This document shows, piece by piece, positions 34,495 through 43,150 of a stretch of DNA of 64,000 nucleotides. Position numbers and translations under genes: made by a program. Below the pieces are notes generated by a model that was given only the letters and a program-made list of their open reading frames with translations, did no database searches and was not told where the DNA came from. Origin of the DNA: Streptomyces dysideae (GTDB lineage: Bacteria > Actinomycetota > Actinomycetes > Streptomycetales > Streptomycetaceae). The stretch is from contig NZ_KQ949083.1 of the NCBI RefSeq assembly GCF_001514305.1, forward strand, positions 24,624 through 88,623, read 5' to 3'. The first letter of the stretch is position 1. Each line of letters opens with the position of its first letter.

Positions 34495-36224
34495 TGACCC
34501 CGACGACCTCCGGGGCCGGCCGGCTCCTGTCCCGGCTCGCCGCGCTGCTGCCCACCCGCGCCGACCTGACCGACGTACGCCGCGACCCGCGCCGTGACCT
34601 CCTCGCCGGCCTCACCGTGGCGGTCGTCGCGCTGCCGCTCGCGCTCGGATTCGGCGTCTCCTCCGGGCTCGGCGCGGCCGCGGGGCTGGCGACCGCCGTG
34701 ATCGCGGGCGCGCTCGCCGCCGTCTTCGGCGGATCGAACCTGCAGGTGTCCGGGCCGACCGGCGCGATGACCGTCGTGCTCGTGCCGATCGTCGCCCAGT
34801 ACGGGCCGACCGGTGTCCTCACCGTCGGCCTGATGGCGGGCCTGATGCTGGTCGCGCTCGCGGTGGCGCGGGCCGGCAAGTACATGCAGTACGTGCCCGC
34901 GCCCGTCGTCGAGGGCTTCACCCTCGGCATCGCCTGCGTCATCGGCCTCCAGCAGATCCCGAACGCCCTCGGTGTGCCCAGGCCGGAGGGCGACCGCGTA
35001 CTGGTCGTCACCTCGCACGCCCTGGACGAGTTCGTACGGCACCCCAACTGGACCGCCGTCGCCCTCGCCGTGGCTGTCGCCGCCGTCATGCTGATCGGCG
35101 CCCGTCTGCGGCCCACCGTCCCCTTCTCCATCCTCGCGGTGATCGCCGCCACCGTCGTCGCGCAGGCCGCCGGCCTCGACGCCGCCCAGCCCATCGGCGA
35201 CCTCCCCGCCGGACTCCCCGCACCCTCCCTCGCCTTCCTCGACCCGGGAGTGCTCGGCTCCCTGCTCGCTCCGGCCGTCGCGGTCGCCGCCCTCGCCGCC
35301 CTGGAGTCCCTGCTGTCGGCGTCGGTCGCCGACGGGATGACGGTGGGTCAGAAACACGACCCCGACCGCGAGTTGTTCGGCCAAGGGCTCGCCAACATCG
35401 CCGCCCCGCTGTTCGGCGGCGTCCCCGCGACCGGCGCCATCGCCCGCACCGCCGTCAACGTCCGCACCGGCGGCGGCTCCCGCCTCGCGGCCCTCACCCA
35501 CGCCGCGATCCTCGCCGCCATCGTCTTCGCCGCCGCACCCCTCGTCTCCAGGATCCCCCTCGCCGCCCTGGCCGGCGTCCTGCTGGCCACCGCGATCCGC
35601 ATGGTCGAGGTCGGCTCACTGCGCGCCATGGCCAGAGCCACCCGCTCCGACGCGCTGATCCTCGTCCTCACCGCCGTCGCGACCCTCGCCCTCGACCTCG
35701 TCTACGCCGTGATCATCGGCCTCGTCGTCGCGGGCGCCCTCGCCCTGCGCGCCGTCGCCCAGCAGGCCCGCCTCGAAGAGGTCCCGCTGGACCGCGGTGA
35801 CCACAGCACCGAGGAACACGCCCTGCTCGCCGAGCACATCGTCGCGTACCGCATCGACGGCCCCGTGTTCTTCGCCGGCGCCCACCGCTTCCTGCTGGAA
35901 CTGGCCGAGGTCGCCGACGTCCGCGTCGTCATCCTGCGCCTGTCCCGGGTCTCCACGATGGACGCCACCGGCGCCCTGGTCCTCAAGGACGCCGTCGAGA
36001 AACTCGACCGGCGCGGCATCGTCGTCATGACCTCCGGCATACGGCCCGGTCAGCGCCAGGTCCTCGACTCCGTCGGCGCGCTGGACCTGCTGCGCCGCGA
36101 GGGCCGCGAGTACGCCACCACGCCCGAGGCGATCCGGGGCGCGCGGACCCACCTGGAATGCACCGGCGTCATGCCCGTCCCCGCCCAGAAGTCACACCCG
36201 GCCAGCGAGGAAACCGCCCGATGA
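34494..36224 (+). CDS. SulP family anion transporter with STAS domain
   Basis: This 576-residue membrane protein of the SulP/SLC26 family probably exchanges or imports sulfate, bicarbonate or other anions. The signature LTVAVVALPLALGFGVSSGL and GGSNLQVSGPTGAMTVVLVP identify the family. About twelve membrane helices are followed by a cytosolic STAS domain (residues 430-550; VVILRLSRVSTMDATGALVL). It begins at the ATG overlapping the ArsR stop. It ends in an ATGA overlap with the PNPOx gene, giving a tightly coupled operon. Confidence 0.9.
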   Translation: MTPTTSGAGRLLSRLAALLPTRADLTDVRRDPRRDLLAGLTVAVVALPLALGFGVSSGLGAAAGLATAVIAGALAAVFGGSNLQVSGPTGAMTVVLVPIVAQYGPTGVLTVGLMAGLMLVALAVARAGKYMQYVPAPVVEGFTLGIACVIGLQQIPNALGVPRPEGDRVLVVTSHALDEFVRHPNWTAVALAVAVAAVMLIGARLRPTVPFSILAVIAATVVAQAAGLDAAQPIGDLPAGLPAPSLAFLDPGVLGSLLAPAVAVAALAALESLLSASVADGMTVGQKHDPDRELFGQGLANIAAPLFGGVPATGAIARTAVNVRTGGGSRLAALTHAAILAAIVFAAAPLVSRIPLAALAGVLLATAIRMVEVGSLRAMARATRSDALILVLTAVATLALDLVYAVIIGLVVAGALALRAVAQQARLEEVPLDRGDHSTEEHALLAEHIVAYRIDGPVFFAGAHRFLLELAEVADVRVVILRLSRVSTMDATGALVLKDAVEKLDRRGIVVMTSGIRPGQRQVLDSVGALDLLRREGREYATTPEAIRGARTHLECTGVMPVPAQKSHPASEETAR

Positions 36225-36628
36225 ACACGCCGCCCACCGCCCTGCGCATGATCGAGGTGTCCGGCGCCGAGGCACTGTGGCTGCTGGAGGGCAGCACGCA
36301 GGGACGGCTCGTCTACCCGCAACGGGACCTGACCGCCGTCCGGCCCGCCCGGCACGTCTGGGAGTACGGCCGCCTCGTCGTCCGCACGCCCGCACCCGTC
36401 GCCGCCGTCCCCAACTCCGCGACGTACCACGTCGACGAGGTCGGCACGAAGACCGGCACCGGCTGGACCGTCACCGTCACCGGCCCGGTCGACGTCATCG
36501 ACGACCCCCACGAGACGGCCCACTACCGCCGCACCCTCACCGGCTGGATCCACGGCCCGCACGACACCCTCCTGCGCCTCAGCCCCCAGACCGTGACCGG
36601 ATTCCGGCTGGCCGGCGGGGAGGCGTGA
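36221..36628 (+). CDS. pyridoxamine-5'-phosphate-oxidase-like protein
   Basis: This 135-residue protein has the split-barrel flavin-binding fold (SGAEALWLLEGSTQGRLVYP, then WEYGRLVVRTPAP, and a C-terminal LSPQTVTGFRLAG). Such single-domain actinobacterial proteins bind FMN, F420 or haem and often occur in stress regions. It is translationally coupled at both ends (ATGA with SulP, TGATG with the HATPase gene), so it belongs to this operon. The substrate is unknown. Confidence 0.75.
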   Translation: MNTPPTALRMIEVSGAEALWLLEGSTQGRLVYPQRDLTAVRPARHVWEYGRLVVRTPAPVAAVPNSATYHVDEVGTKTGTGWTVTVTGPVDVIDDPHETAHYRRTLTGWIHGPHDTLLRLSPQTVTGFRLAGGEA

Positions 36629-37065
36629 TGGGCGCCGGACTCGCCGCCCTGCCCCACCGGCACGTGCTCACCGTCGACACGTTGCCGTCCGCGGTCCGCC
36701 TCGCCCGCGAGACCGCCGAGCAGGCGCTCGTCGAATGGGGCATCGGCCTGCGCCACCCGGCCGTCGACCCGGCCCTGCTGATACTCAGCGAACTGGTCAC
36801 CAACAGCGTCCGGCACGCCGTCGACCTCTCTCCGCAACTGACCGTGATCTTCGCGGCGGGCAGCGACTGCCTCGCCTTCGCCGTCCACGACCGCCACCCC
36901 TACCAGCCTCTGCTCCACGCCACCCGCACCGAAACCGGCACCGAAACCGGCACCGGCGGCCTCGGCACCGTCATGGAACTCACCCTCGGCCTGGGCGGCA
37001 CGGCCGTCACTCGCGCTGACGCCGACGGCCGGGGCAAGAGCATCTGGATCACCCTGCCGCTGTGA
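36628..37065 (+). CDS. anti-sigma-factor-like ATP-binding protein (GHKL/RsbW type)
   Basis: This 145-residue protein has a GHKL ATPase domain. The N box is in LLILSELVTNSVRHAVDLS, followed by FAVHDRHPYQPLL and a glycine-rich C-terminal lid. It resembles the many small HATPase_c proteins of Streptomyces that phosphorylate STAS antagonists or bind sigma factors. It is followed after 30 bp by a STAS-domain gene, the expected partner. A tandem ETGTETGTG repeat sits near residues 100-110. No sigma factor gene is adjacent. Confidence 0.8.
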   Translation: MGAGLAALPHRHVLTVDTLPSAVRLARETAEQALVEWGIGLRHPAVDPALLILSELVTNSVRHAVDLSPQLTVIFAAGSDCLAFAVHDRHPYQPLLHATRTETGTETGTGGLGTVMELTLGLGGTAVTRADADGRGKSIWITLPL

Positions 37066-37095
37066 ACCGGCCGTACCCGCAAGGAAGTTGACGTC

Positions 37096-37488
37096 ATGAC
37101 CATCGAATGGCACTACACCGCCGAGGCACACCTCGGCATCCTGTCGGTGTCCGGCTACCTGGGCCAGGACGCCGTACGCCGTTTCGACGGAGCCGTCGGC
37201 TGGGTGGTGGCCCGCGGCACCGGCCCGGTCGTCGTCGACCTCACCCAGCTGCGCAGCTGGTCGGCCGAGGGGCAGCTCGCCATCGTCCACGCCGCTCAGC
37301 GCCTCGCCGTCGGCGGTCGCGAGCTGGAGCTGGCCGCGATCCCGGCCGACGGCTCCCTCGTCCCCGCCGGCGACGGCCCGCCGGTCCGTGTCCACAGCGA
37401 CCTGGCCGCCGCCCTCGCCGCACACGGGGTGCGCCGCGAGGACGTCGAGGAGGGGCAGACGTGGCGGACCGACGGATGGCGGGGCTGA
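37096..37488 (+). CDS. STAS-domain anti-anti-sigma-like protein
   Basis: This 130-residue protein has a STAS fold: HLGILSVSGYLGQDAVRRFD, VARGTGPVVVDLTQLRSWS and EGQLAIVHAAQRLAVGG. In anti-anti-sigma factors the segment after VVVDLT carries the phosphorylated Ser/Thr; here Ser in LRSWSAEGQ is the candidate. The ATG follows AAGGAAGTTGACGTC. It probably pairs with the upstream HATPase, which would phosphorylate it. Confidence 0.78.
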   Translation: MTIEWHYTAEAHLGILSVSGYLGQDAVRRFDGAVGWVVARGTGPVVVDLTQLRSWSAEGQLAIVHAAQRLAVGGRELELAAIPADGSLVPAGDGPPVRVHSDLAAALAAHGVRREDVEEGQTWRTDGWRG

Positions 37489-37576
37489 CCCGCGGTTTCG
37501 GCCCGGCCGGTACCGCACGTCAGGATGGGGCCATGTCAGTGACGAGTCGATGGACGGCCCCGGAGGTGGCGGCACG

Positions 37577-37930
37577 ATGAGCACGCCGCTCTACCAACTG
37601 AAGGCCGAGTTCTTCAAGACGCTGGGCCACCCCGCCCGCATCCGGGTACTGGAGCTGCTCAGCGAGCGCGAACACGCGGTGGCGGAGATGCTGCCCGAGG
37701 TGGGAATCGAGCCGGCGCACCTGTCGCAGCAGCTCGCGGTCCTGCGCCGGGCCAACCTGGTGGTGACCCGCAAAGAGGGCTCGACCGTCTACTACTCCCT
37801 GACCAGCCCCCATGTCGCGGAACTCCTCCGCGTCGCCCGCGTCATCCTGTCCGGCGTCCTGGCGGGCCAGGCGGAACTCCTCGCCGACCTGCGGGCGGCC
37901 CAGACGGAGACGAGACCGCCGTCGTCGTAG
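37577..37930 (+). CDS. ArsR-family transcriptional regulator (second paralogue)
   Basis: This 117-residue winged-helix repressor is clearly related to the one at 34,156. Both share LYQ.KAEFF..LGHP.RIRVLELL, LSQQLAVLRR and (R/K)EGST(V)VY. No metal-binding cysteines are present. The ATG is preceded by GGAGGTGGCGGCACG. The HTH covers residues 15-75, and a C-terminal helix (LLRVARVILSGVLAGQAELL) probably forms the dimer. Two paralogues around one operon suggest cross-regulation or a duplicated sensor. Confidence 0.83.
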   Translation: MSTPLYQLKAEFFKTLGHPARIRVLELLSEREHAVAEMLPEVGIEPAHLSQQLAVLRRANLVVTRKEGSTVYYSLTSPHVAELLRVARVILSGVLAGQAELLADLRAAQTETRPPSS

Positions 37931-38005
37931 CGACGGCCCTTGATCGACGCCGCCTCCCAGGATGCGGACAGCGCTCTGTGGTACCGGCAGGCGGCTGTCT
38001 TCGCC

Positions 38006-38446
38006 TCAGGCCGGCTCGCGCACCATGAACACGTCCACCGGATCCTCGGTCCCGACGGTGAACCCGTGCCGCTCGTACAGCCGCCGGGCCGGACTGCCCT
38101 GCAACACGTTCAGCCGGACAGGCGTCGCGTCGCGGTCGGCCCTCTCCAGCAGCTCGCGCAGCACACCCGAACCGATACCGCCGCCCTGCAGACGCGGGGC
38201 CAGATAGAAGTGCTCCAGCCACAGGGCTCCCTCGGCAGGCCGCAGTGCCACACAGCCGGCGAACACGCCGGTCACCTCGATCACCCAGGTGTGCGCGGTG
38301 TCGAACCCGTCACGCAGCCGCTGCCGCACCCGCCGCTCGTCGTACCGCCCGAGCCGCTCCAGATCCGCGCGCAGCACCACGGCCCGCAACTCGGCCACCG
38401 CCTCGATGTCCGCGGCCACAGCATGCCGCATCTCCCAGTCCGCCAT
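38006..38446 (-). CDS. GNAT family N-acetyltransferase
   Basis: This 146-residue acetyl-CoA-dependent acyltransferase has the GNAT core: EMRHAVAADIEAVAELRAV, VTGVFAGCVALRPAEG, the acetyl-CoA pyrophosphate loop LAPRLQGGGIGSGVLREL and VLQGSPARRLYERHGF at the end. The acceptor is unknown. The ATG at 38,446 or one five codons later (MRHAV) may be used. The longer frame upstream is antisense to nothing recognisable. It lies on the same strand as, and downstream of, the metal-type ArsR gene. Confidence 0.83.
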   Translation of the reverse strand: MADWEMRHAVAADIEAVAELRAVVLRADLERLGRYDERRVRQRLRDGFDTAHTWVIEVTGVFAGCVALRPAEGALWLEHFYLAPRLQGGGIGSGVLRELLERADRDATPVRLNVLQGSPARRLYERHGFTVGTEDPVDVFMVREPA

Positions 38447-38504
38447 GATCGCCACGCTAGCGCGCCGGACTGGCCACATCCGGTGCGTGGCAGCGGGCGG
38501 CGCC

Positions 38505-38882
38505 TCACTCGGTGGCGTCACCGATCCCGAGGCGCAGATGCTCCACATGGAACACGGCCTGGTCGAGCAACTCGGCGACATGGTGGTCGTGCAGCGCGTA
38601 CACCACCGAACGGCCCCGCCGCTCACCCACCACCAGACCCAGATTGCGCAACAGCCGCAACTGATGCGAGCACGCGGACTGCTCCATGCCCACCTCCGCC
38701 GCCAACTCCGTGGCCGGCAGCGGTCCTTCACGCAGCCGCGCCAGGATCAGCAGCCGCGAGGGGGCGGACAGGGCCTGGAGCGTGGTGGCCACCTTCGCGA
38801 CGTTGTCCGCGTCCAGACGTACCCGCTCGGTGTCGGTGGTGGTGACGGCTCCATGACCCATGGCGGGTATCCTACCCATCAC
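38505..38882 (-). CDS. ArsR/SmtB-family metal sensor (NmtR/KmtR-like)
   Basis: This 125-residue winged-helix regulator has the HTH TELAAEVGMEQSACSHQLRL and wing RRGRSVVYALHDHH. The last helix DHHVAELLDQAVFHVEHL has the Asp/His/His...His..Glu/His arrangement used by NmtR- and KmtR-type sensors to bind nickel or cobalt. It is divergent from a P1B-4 metal ATPase 25 bp away, the standard sensor-exporter pairing. The first codons may not be translated; starts at 38,882 and 38,861 are possible. Confidence 0.85.
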   Translation of the reverse strand: MMGRIPAMGHGAVTTTDTERVRLDADNVAKVATTLQALSAPSRLLILARLREGPLPATELAAEVGMEQSACSHQLRLLRNLGLVVGERRGRSVVYALHDHHVAELLDQAVFHVEHLRLGIGDATE

Positions 38883-38930
38883 GTATGAACAGATGAATGA
38901 GTCTTCATGTGTTCCTGTATGGTGTGCGGC
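38883..38930. promoter_or_regulatory. operator between the metal sensor and its ATPase
   Basis: The gap and 5' edge hold the AT-rich stretch TATGAACAGATGAATGAG followed by TCTTCATGTGTTC. It resembles SmtB/NmtR-type operators (TGAAC-like half-sites) in an otherwise GC-rich context. Confidence 0.5.
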
Positions 38931-41054
38931 GTGTCAGTGACTCTCGCCCCCACCCGTGCCCCCTCGTCCACCCCGACGGCCCCCGGCCGCCGGACCCGCG
39001 TCCTCGCCCTGCCCGAGGCTCGCTGGGCGCTCACGTCGACGGTCGCGTTTCTGGCCGGCCTGATCCTGGATACAGTCGACGGTCCACCCTGGGCCTACGG
39101 TCTTCTGTATGCGGTCGCCTACGTCACCGGCGGCTGGGAACCCGCCCTCGAAGGTCTGCGGGCCCTGCGCGAGAAGACCCTCGACGTCGACCTGCTGATG
39201 ATCGTCGCGGCCCTCGGCGCGGCCGCGATCGGCCAGGTCCTCGACGGCGCCCTGCTGATCGTCATCTTCGCCACCTCCGGCGCCCTGGAGGCCCTCGCCA
39301 CCGCCCGCACCGCCGACTCGGTACGCGGCCTCCTGGATCTCGCGCCCACCACCGCGACCCGGCTGACCGGCGACCGCGAGGAAACGGTCCCGACCTCCGA
39401 ACTGCTCGTCGGAGACCTCCTGTTGATCCGCCCTGGGGAGCGCGTCGGCGCCGACGGGCAGGTGCTGGACGGGGTGAGTGAGGCCGACGAGGCGACCATC
39501 ACCGGCGAACCCCTGCCCGTCCTCAAGCGCCCCGGCGACGAGGTCTTCGCCGGCACCCTCAACGGCGCCGGTGCCCTCCGCGTCCGCGTCGAACGCGACC
39601 CCGCCGACTCCGTGATCGCCCGCATCGTCACCCTCGTCGAGGAGGCGTCCCGCACCAAGGCGCCGACGCAGCTGTTCATCGAGAAGATCGAGCAGCGCTA
39701 CGCCGTCGCCGTCGTGGTCGCCACCCTCACCGTCTTCGGCATCCCGCTCGCCTTCGGCGCCGACCTCACGGACGCGCTGCTCCGGGCGATGACCTTCATG
39801 ATCGTCGCCTCGCCGTGCGCGGTCGTTCTCGCGACGATGCCGCCCCTGCTGTCCGCCATCGCCAACGCCGGCCGCCACGGCGTCCTGGTCAAGTCGGCCG
39901 TCGCGATGGAACGCCTCGGCGAGATCGACACGGCCGCCCTGGACAAAACCGGAACGCTGACCGAGGGCGCCCCCGAGGTGACCGACGTCCGCCCGTTGCC
40001 GGGCTCCGGGCTTGATGGGGATGGGCTCCTCGCCGTGGCCGCCGCGGCTGAGCATCCCAGTGAGCATCCGCTGGCGCGCGCGATCGTGGGGGCGGCTCGG
40101 GGGCGGGGGCTGCGGGTCGCGGACGCGGAGGAGTTCGTGGCCACGCCGGGGCGGGGGGTTACCGCGGTGGTGGACGGGCGTGTGGTGGGTGTGGGGCGGG
40201 CGGAGGCTTTGGTCGGCGAGGTGGGGAATGGTGTCGACCGTATGCACCGTGGTGACGGTATGGGGAAGATCGTCGACCGTATGCGCGGAGACGGTGACAG
40301 TATGGGTGATGCGGTCGATCGCATGCACCGCGTCGGCGACGGTATGGAGACCACCGTCGACCGTATGCCCCGAGCCAACGGTATGCAGGATCCCGCCGAC
40401 CTCACACAGCCACCCGGCGCCAGTGCCAGTGCCAGTGCAAGCGCCGGCACCACCGTCCTCGTAACCCGCGACACCACCCCCGTAGGCACCCTCACCCTCA
40501 CCGACCGCCTACGCCCCGACGCCCCCACCACCACCTCAGCCCTCACCACCCTCACCGGCACCGCCCCCGTACTCCTCACCGGCGACAACCCCCGAGCCGC
40601 CGCCCGAGTCGCCGAAGCCACCGGACTCACCGACGTACGCGCGAACCTCCTGCCCGAGGACAAAGTGAACGCCGTTCGGGATCTGCAACTCGCCGGTCGC
40701 AAGGTCCTGTTCGTCGGCGACGGTGTCAATGACGCCCCCGCCCTCGCCGCTGCCCACTCCGGCATCGCGATGGGCCGTGCGGGATCGGACCTGGCGTTGG
40801 AGACAGCGGACGCGGTGGTCGTACGCGACGAGCTGACGGCCGTGCCCGCGGTGGTACGGCTCTCCCGGGCCGCCCGTCGTCTGGTGCTGCAGAATCTTGT
40901 CATCGCGGGGACGTTCATCACCGGGCTGGTCGCCTGGGATCTGGTCGGGCATCTGCCCCTCCCGCTGGGGGTCGCGGGCCATGAGGGCTCGACCGTGCTG
41001 GTCGGTCTGAACGGTCTGCGGCTGCTCCGTGAGTCGGCATGGCGATCGGAGTGA
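38907..41054 (+). CDS. P1B-4-type heavy-metal P-type ATPase (Co/Fe/Ni exporter, CtpD-like) with an internal repeat
   Basis: This 715-residue metal-exporting ATPase has six membrane helices and no N-terminal metal-binding domain. Key motifs are TITGEPLPV (actuator), SPC at 302-304 in the transport helix, DKTGT with phosphorylated Asp346, HPLARAI, GDGVNDAPALAAAHSGIAMG and HEGST at 692-696. SPC plus HEGxT define subgroup P1B-4, which exports cobalt, ferrous iron or nickel. The divergent ArsR sensor fits. Residues 443-496 in the nucleotide-binding domain hold four imperfect copies of VDRMxRxxxGM followed by an Ala-Ser repeat (ASASASASA). Relatives lack this as far as I know. Confidence 0.9.
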   Translation: MCSCMVCGVSVTLAPTRAPSSTPTAPGRRTRVLALPEARWALTSTVAFLAGLILDTVDGPPWAYGLLYAVAYVTGGWEPALEGLRALREKTLDVDLLMIVAALGAAAIGQVLDGALLIVIFATSGALEALATARTADSVRGLLDLAPTTATRLTGDREETVPTSELLVGDLLLIRPGERVGADGQVLDGVSEADEATITGEPLPVLKRPGDEVFAGTLNGAGALRVRVERDPADSVIARIVTLVEEASRTKAPTQLFIEKIEQRYAVAVVVATLTVFGIPLAFGADLTDALLRAMTFMIVASPCAVVLATMPPLLSAIANAGRHGVLVKSAVAMERLGEIDTAALDKTGTLTEGAPEVTDVRPLPGSGLDGDGLLAVAAAAEHPSEHPLARAIVGAARGRGLRVADAEEFVATPGRGVTAVVDGRVVGVGRAEALVGEVGNGVDRMHRGDGMGKIVDRMRGDGDSMGDAVDRMHRVGDGMETTVDRMPRANGMQDPADLTQPPGASASASASAGTTVLVTRDTTPVGTLTLTDRLRPDAPTTTSALTTLTGTAPVLLTGDNPRAAARVAEATGLTDVRANLLPEDKVNAVRDLQLAGRKVLFVGDGVNDAPALAAAHSGIAMGRAGSDLALETADAVVVRDELTAVPAVVRLSRAARRLVLQNLVIAGTFITGLVAWDLVGHLPLPLGVAGHEGSTVLVGLNGLRLLRESAWRSE
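40233..40394 (+). repeat. four imperfect 39-42-bp tandem repeats inside the metal ATPase gene
   Basis: Each unit starts GTCGACCGTATGC (or a one- to two-base variant) and encodes VDRMxRxxxGMxxx. Units begin at about 40,233, 40,272, 40,314 and 40,356. All are in frame. Confidence 0.8.
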
Positions 41055-41100
41055 CCCGGTGATCCGGCCCATCCAGTGACCCGGCGATCCGGCCCGCCCC
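41050..41100 (+). repeat. 25-bp tandem duplication at the end of the ATPase gene
   Basis: Two adjacent copies of AGTGACCCGG(T/C)GATCCGGCCC cover the ATPase stop codon and the following bases. They differ at only a few positions. Confidence 0.6.
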
Positions 41101-41166
41101 AGGACAGTCGAGGTTGATGTCGGATTCTCGCCAGCCCTGGCCCCGCCCGTCCCCGATGCTGGACGC

Positions 41167-42648
41167 ATGCAGAAGGGGATGCACACCGACACCGAGCGCT
41201 GCGTGCGCGCCGTCCGTTCCAAGGACGCCCGCTTCGACGGGTGGTTCTTCACGGCGGTCCTGACGACCCGGATCTACTGCCGGCCGAGCTGCCCGGTCGT
41301 GCCGCCCAAGCCGGCGAACATGACGTTCTACCCGAGTGCGGCCGCCTGTCAGCAGGCCGGCTTCCGGGCCTGCAAGCGCTGCCGCCCCGACACCAGCCCC
41401 GGTTCCCCGGAGTGGAATCAGCGCGCCGACCTCGTGGCCCGCGCCATGCGACTGATCGGTGACGGCGTCGTGGACCGCGAGGGCGTGCCCGGTCTGGCCA
41501 CCCGCCTCGGCTACAGCGCCCGCCAGGTCGAACGCCAACTCCTGGCCGAACTGGGCGCGGGCCCCCTCGCCCTGGCCCGTGCCCAGCGCGCCCAGACGGC
41601 CCGCCTCCTCATCGAGACGACGCCTCTCCCGATGGCGGACATCGCCTTCGCGGCCGGCTTCTCCTCGATCCGCACCTTCAACGACACCGTCCGCGAGGTC
41701 TTCGCGCTCGCCCCGACCGACCTGCGCGCCCGGGCACCCCGCAGGAACCCCGGCAGCACTCCCGGCACCCTGACCCTGCGCCTGCCGTTCCGCGCCCCGC
41801 TGAACCCCGACAACCTCTTCGGCCACCTCGCGGCGACCGCCGTACCCGGCGTCGAGGAGTGGCGGGACGGCGCCTACCGCCGGACCCTCCGCCTGCCGTA
41901 CGGCCACGGCATCGTCGCGCTCACCCCCGAGCCCGACCACATCGCCTGCCGCCTCACCCTCAGCGACCTGCGCGATCTGACCGTCGCCATCAGCCGCTGC
42001 CGCCGCATGCTCGACCTGGACGCCGATCCGGTCGCGATCGACGACCAGTTGCGCACGGACCCGGTGCTCGCGCCGCTGGTCGACAAGGCACCGGGGCGCC
42101 GGGTGCCGCGTACGGTCGACGAGGCGGAGTTCGCCGTACGGGCCGTGCTCGGTCAGCAGGTGTCCACGGCGGCGGCCCGCACCCACGCGGCCCGCCTGGT
42201 CACCGCGTACGGCGAGCGGATCGACGACCCGGAGGGCGGCCTCACCCACCTCTTCCCGGCTCCCGAGGCGCTTGCCGCGCTGGATCCCGAGTCACTGGCG
42301 ATGCCCCGCACCCGCCGCACCACCTTCACCACCCTGGTACGCCAACTCACCGACGGAGAACTCCACTTGGGCGTGGAGAGCGACTGGCCGGAGACCCGCG
42401 CCCGGCTCCTCGCCCTCCCCGGCTTCGGTCCCTGGACGGTCGACGTCATCGCGATGCGCGCCCTCGGCGACCCGGACGCCTTCCTCCCCACCGACCTCGG
42501 TATCCGCAAGGCAGCACAGGAGCTGGGCCTCCCGTCGACTCCGGCGGCCCTCACGGCCCGCGCGGCGGCCTGGCGGCCCTGGCGGGCGTACGCGGTCCAG
42601 TACCTGTGGGCGACGGACAGCCACCCGATCAACTTCCTCCCGGTATAA
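41167..42648 (+). CDS. alkA: Ada-AlkA fusion: methyl-phosphotriester sensor + AraC HTH + 3-methyladenine DNA glycosylase
   Basis: This 493-residue DNA repair and regulatory protein starts with an Ada zinc domain (RFDGWFFTAVLTTRIYCRPS, then FRACKRCRPDTS). Its four Cys residues accept methyl groups from DNA phosphotriesters. An AraC-type HTH follows (ATRLGYSARQVERQLLAELG, ADIAFAAGFSSIRTFND). The last 290 residues are AlkA. They include the helix-hairpin-helix LLALPGFGPWTVDVIAMRAL and the catalytic Asp in PDAFLPTDLGI. It removes alkylated bases and probably activates its own gene after methylation damage. It is followed 13 bp later by ogt. Confidence 0.92.
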   Translation: MQKGMHTDTERCVRAVRSKDARFDGWFFTAVLTTRIYCRPSCPVVPPKPANMTFYPSAAACQQAGFRACKRCRPDTSPGSPEWNQRADLVARAMRLIGDGVVDREGVPGLATRLGYSARQVERQLLAELGAGPLALARAQRAQTARLLIETTPLPMADIAFAAGFSSIRTFNDTVREVFALAPTDLRARAPRRNPGSTPGTLTLRLPFRAPLNPDNLFGHLAATAVPGVEEWRDGAYRRTLRLPYGHGIVALTPEPDHIACRLTLSDLRDLTVAISRCRRMLDLDADPVAIDDQLRTDPVLAPLVDKAPGRRVPRTVDEAEFAVRAVLGQQVSTAAARTHAARLVTAYGERIDDPEGGLTHLFPAPEALAALDPESLAMPRTRRTTFTTLVRQLTDGELHLGVESDWPETRARLLALPGFGPWTVDVIAMRALGDPDAFLPTDLGIRKAAQELGLPSTPAALTARAAAWRPWRAYAVQYLWATDSHPINFLPV

Positions 42649-42661
42649 GGAACATGAGGAC

Positions 42662-43150
42662 ATGTCAGCGAAGCAGCACACCGTCATCGACAGCCCGTAC
42701 GGCCCCCTGACCCTCGTCGCCGACGACGGCGTCCTGTGCGGCCTCTACATGACCGACCAGCGCCACCGCCCCCCGGAGGAGACCTTCGGCGCACGCGACG
42801 AGGCCCTCTTCGGGGCGGCGGAGGAGCAGCTGGAGGCCTATTTCAAGGGCGAGTTGAAAGAATTCACCCTCGAACTCCGCCTGCACGGCACCCCGTTCCA
42901 GCGCACCGTCTGGGACCAGCTCCGGCGGATCCCGTACGGCGAGACCCGCACCTACGGCGAACTGGCCGACGCCCTCGGCAACCCCACCGCCTCCCGCGCG
43001 GTCGGCCTCGCCAACGGAAAGAACCCGGTCGGCATCATCGTGCCGTGCCACCGCGTCGTCGGCGCGAACGGCAGCCTCACCGGATACGGCGGCGGCCTGG
43101 ACCGCAAGCAGCGGCTCCTGGACTTCGAGAGCGGAACGGCCCTGTTCTAG
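42662..43150 (+). CDS. ogt: methylated-DNA-protein cysteine methyltransferase
   Basis: This 162-residue suicide repair protein transfers methyl groups from O6-methylguanine to its own Cys. The active site IIVPCHRVVGANGSLTGYGG and the DNA-binding helix TYGELADALGNPTASRAVG are complete. It is probably co-transcribed with the Ada-AlkA gene, forming an adaptive-response operon. Its stop codon TAG lies inside the CTAG target site of the MITE that follows, so the element was inserted exactly at the end of the gene without changing the protein. Confidence 0.93.
   Translation: MSAKQHTVIDSPYGPLTLVADDGVLCGLYMTDQRHRPPEETFGARDEALFGAAEEQLEAYFKGELKEFTLELRLHGTPFQRTVWDQLRRIPYGETRTYGELADALGNPTASRAVGLANGKNPVGIIVPCHRVVGANGSLTGYGGGLDRKQRLLDFESGTALF

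Noticed and set aside
40233..40394. CRISPR-like array, from the regular spacing of GTCGACCGTATGC
   Set aside because: Only four degenerate units of 39-42 bp, in frame within a P-type ATPase and without conserved repeat-spacer structure.
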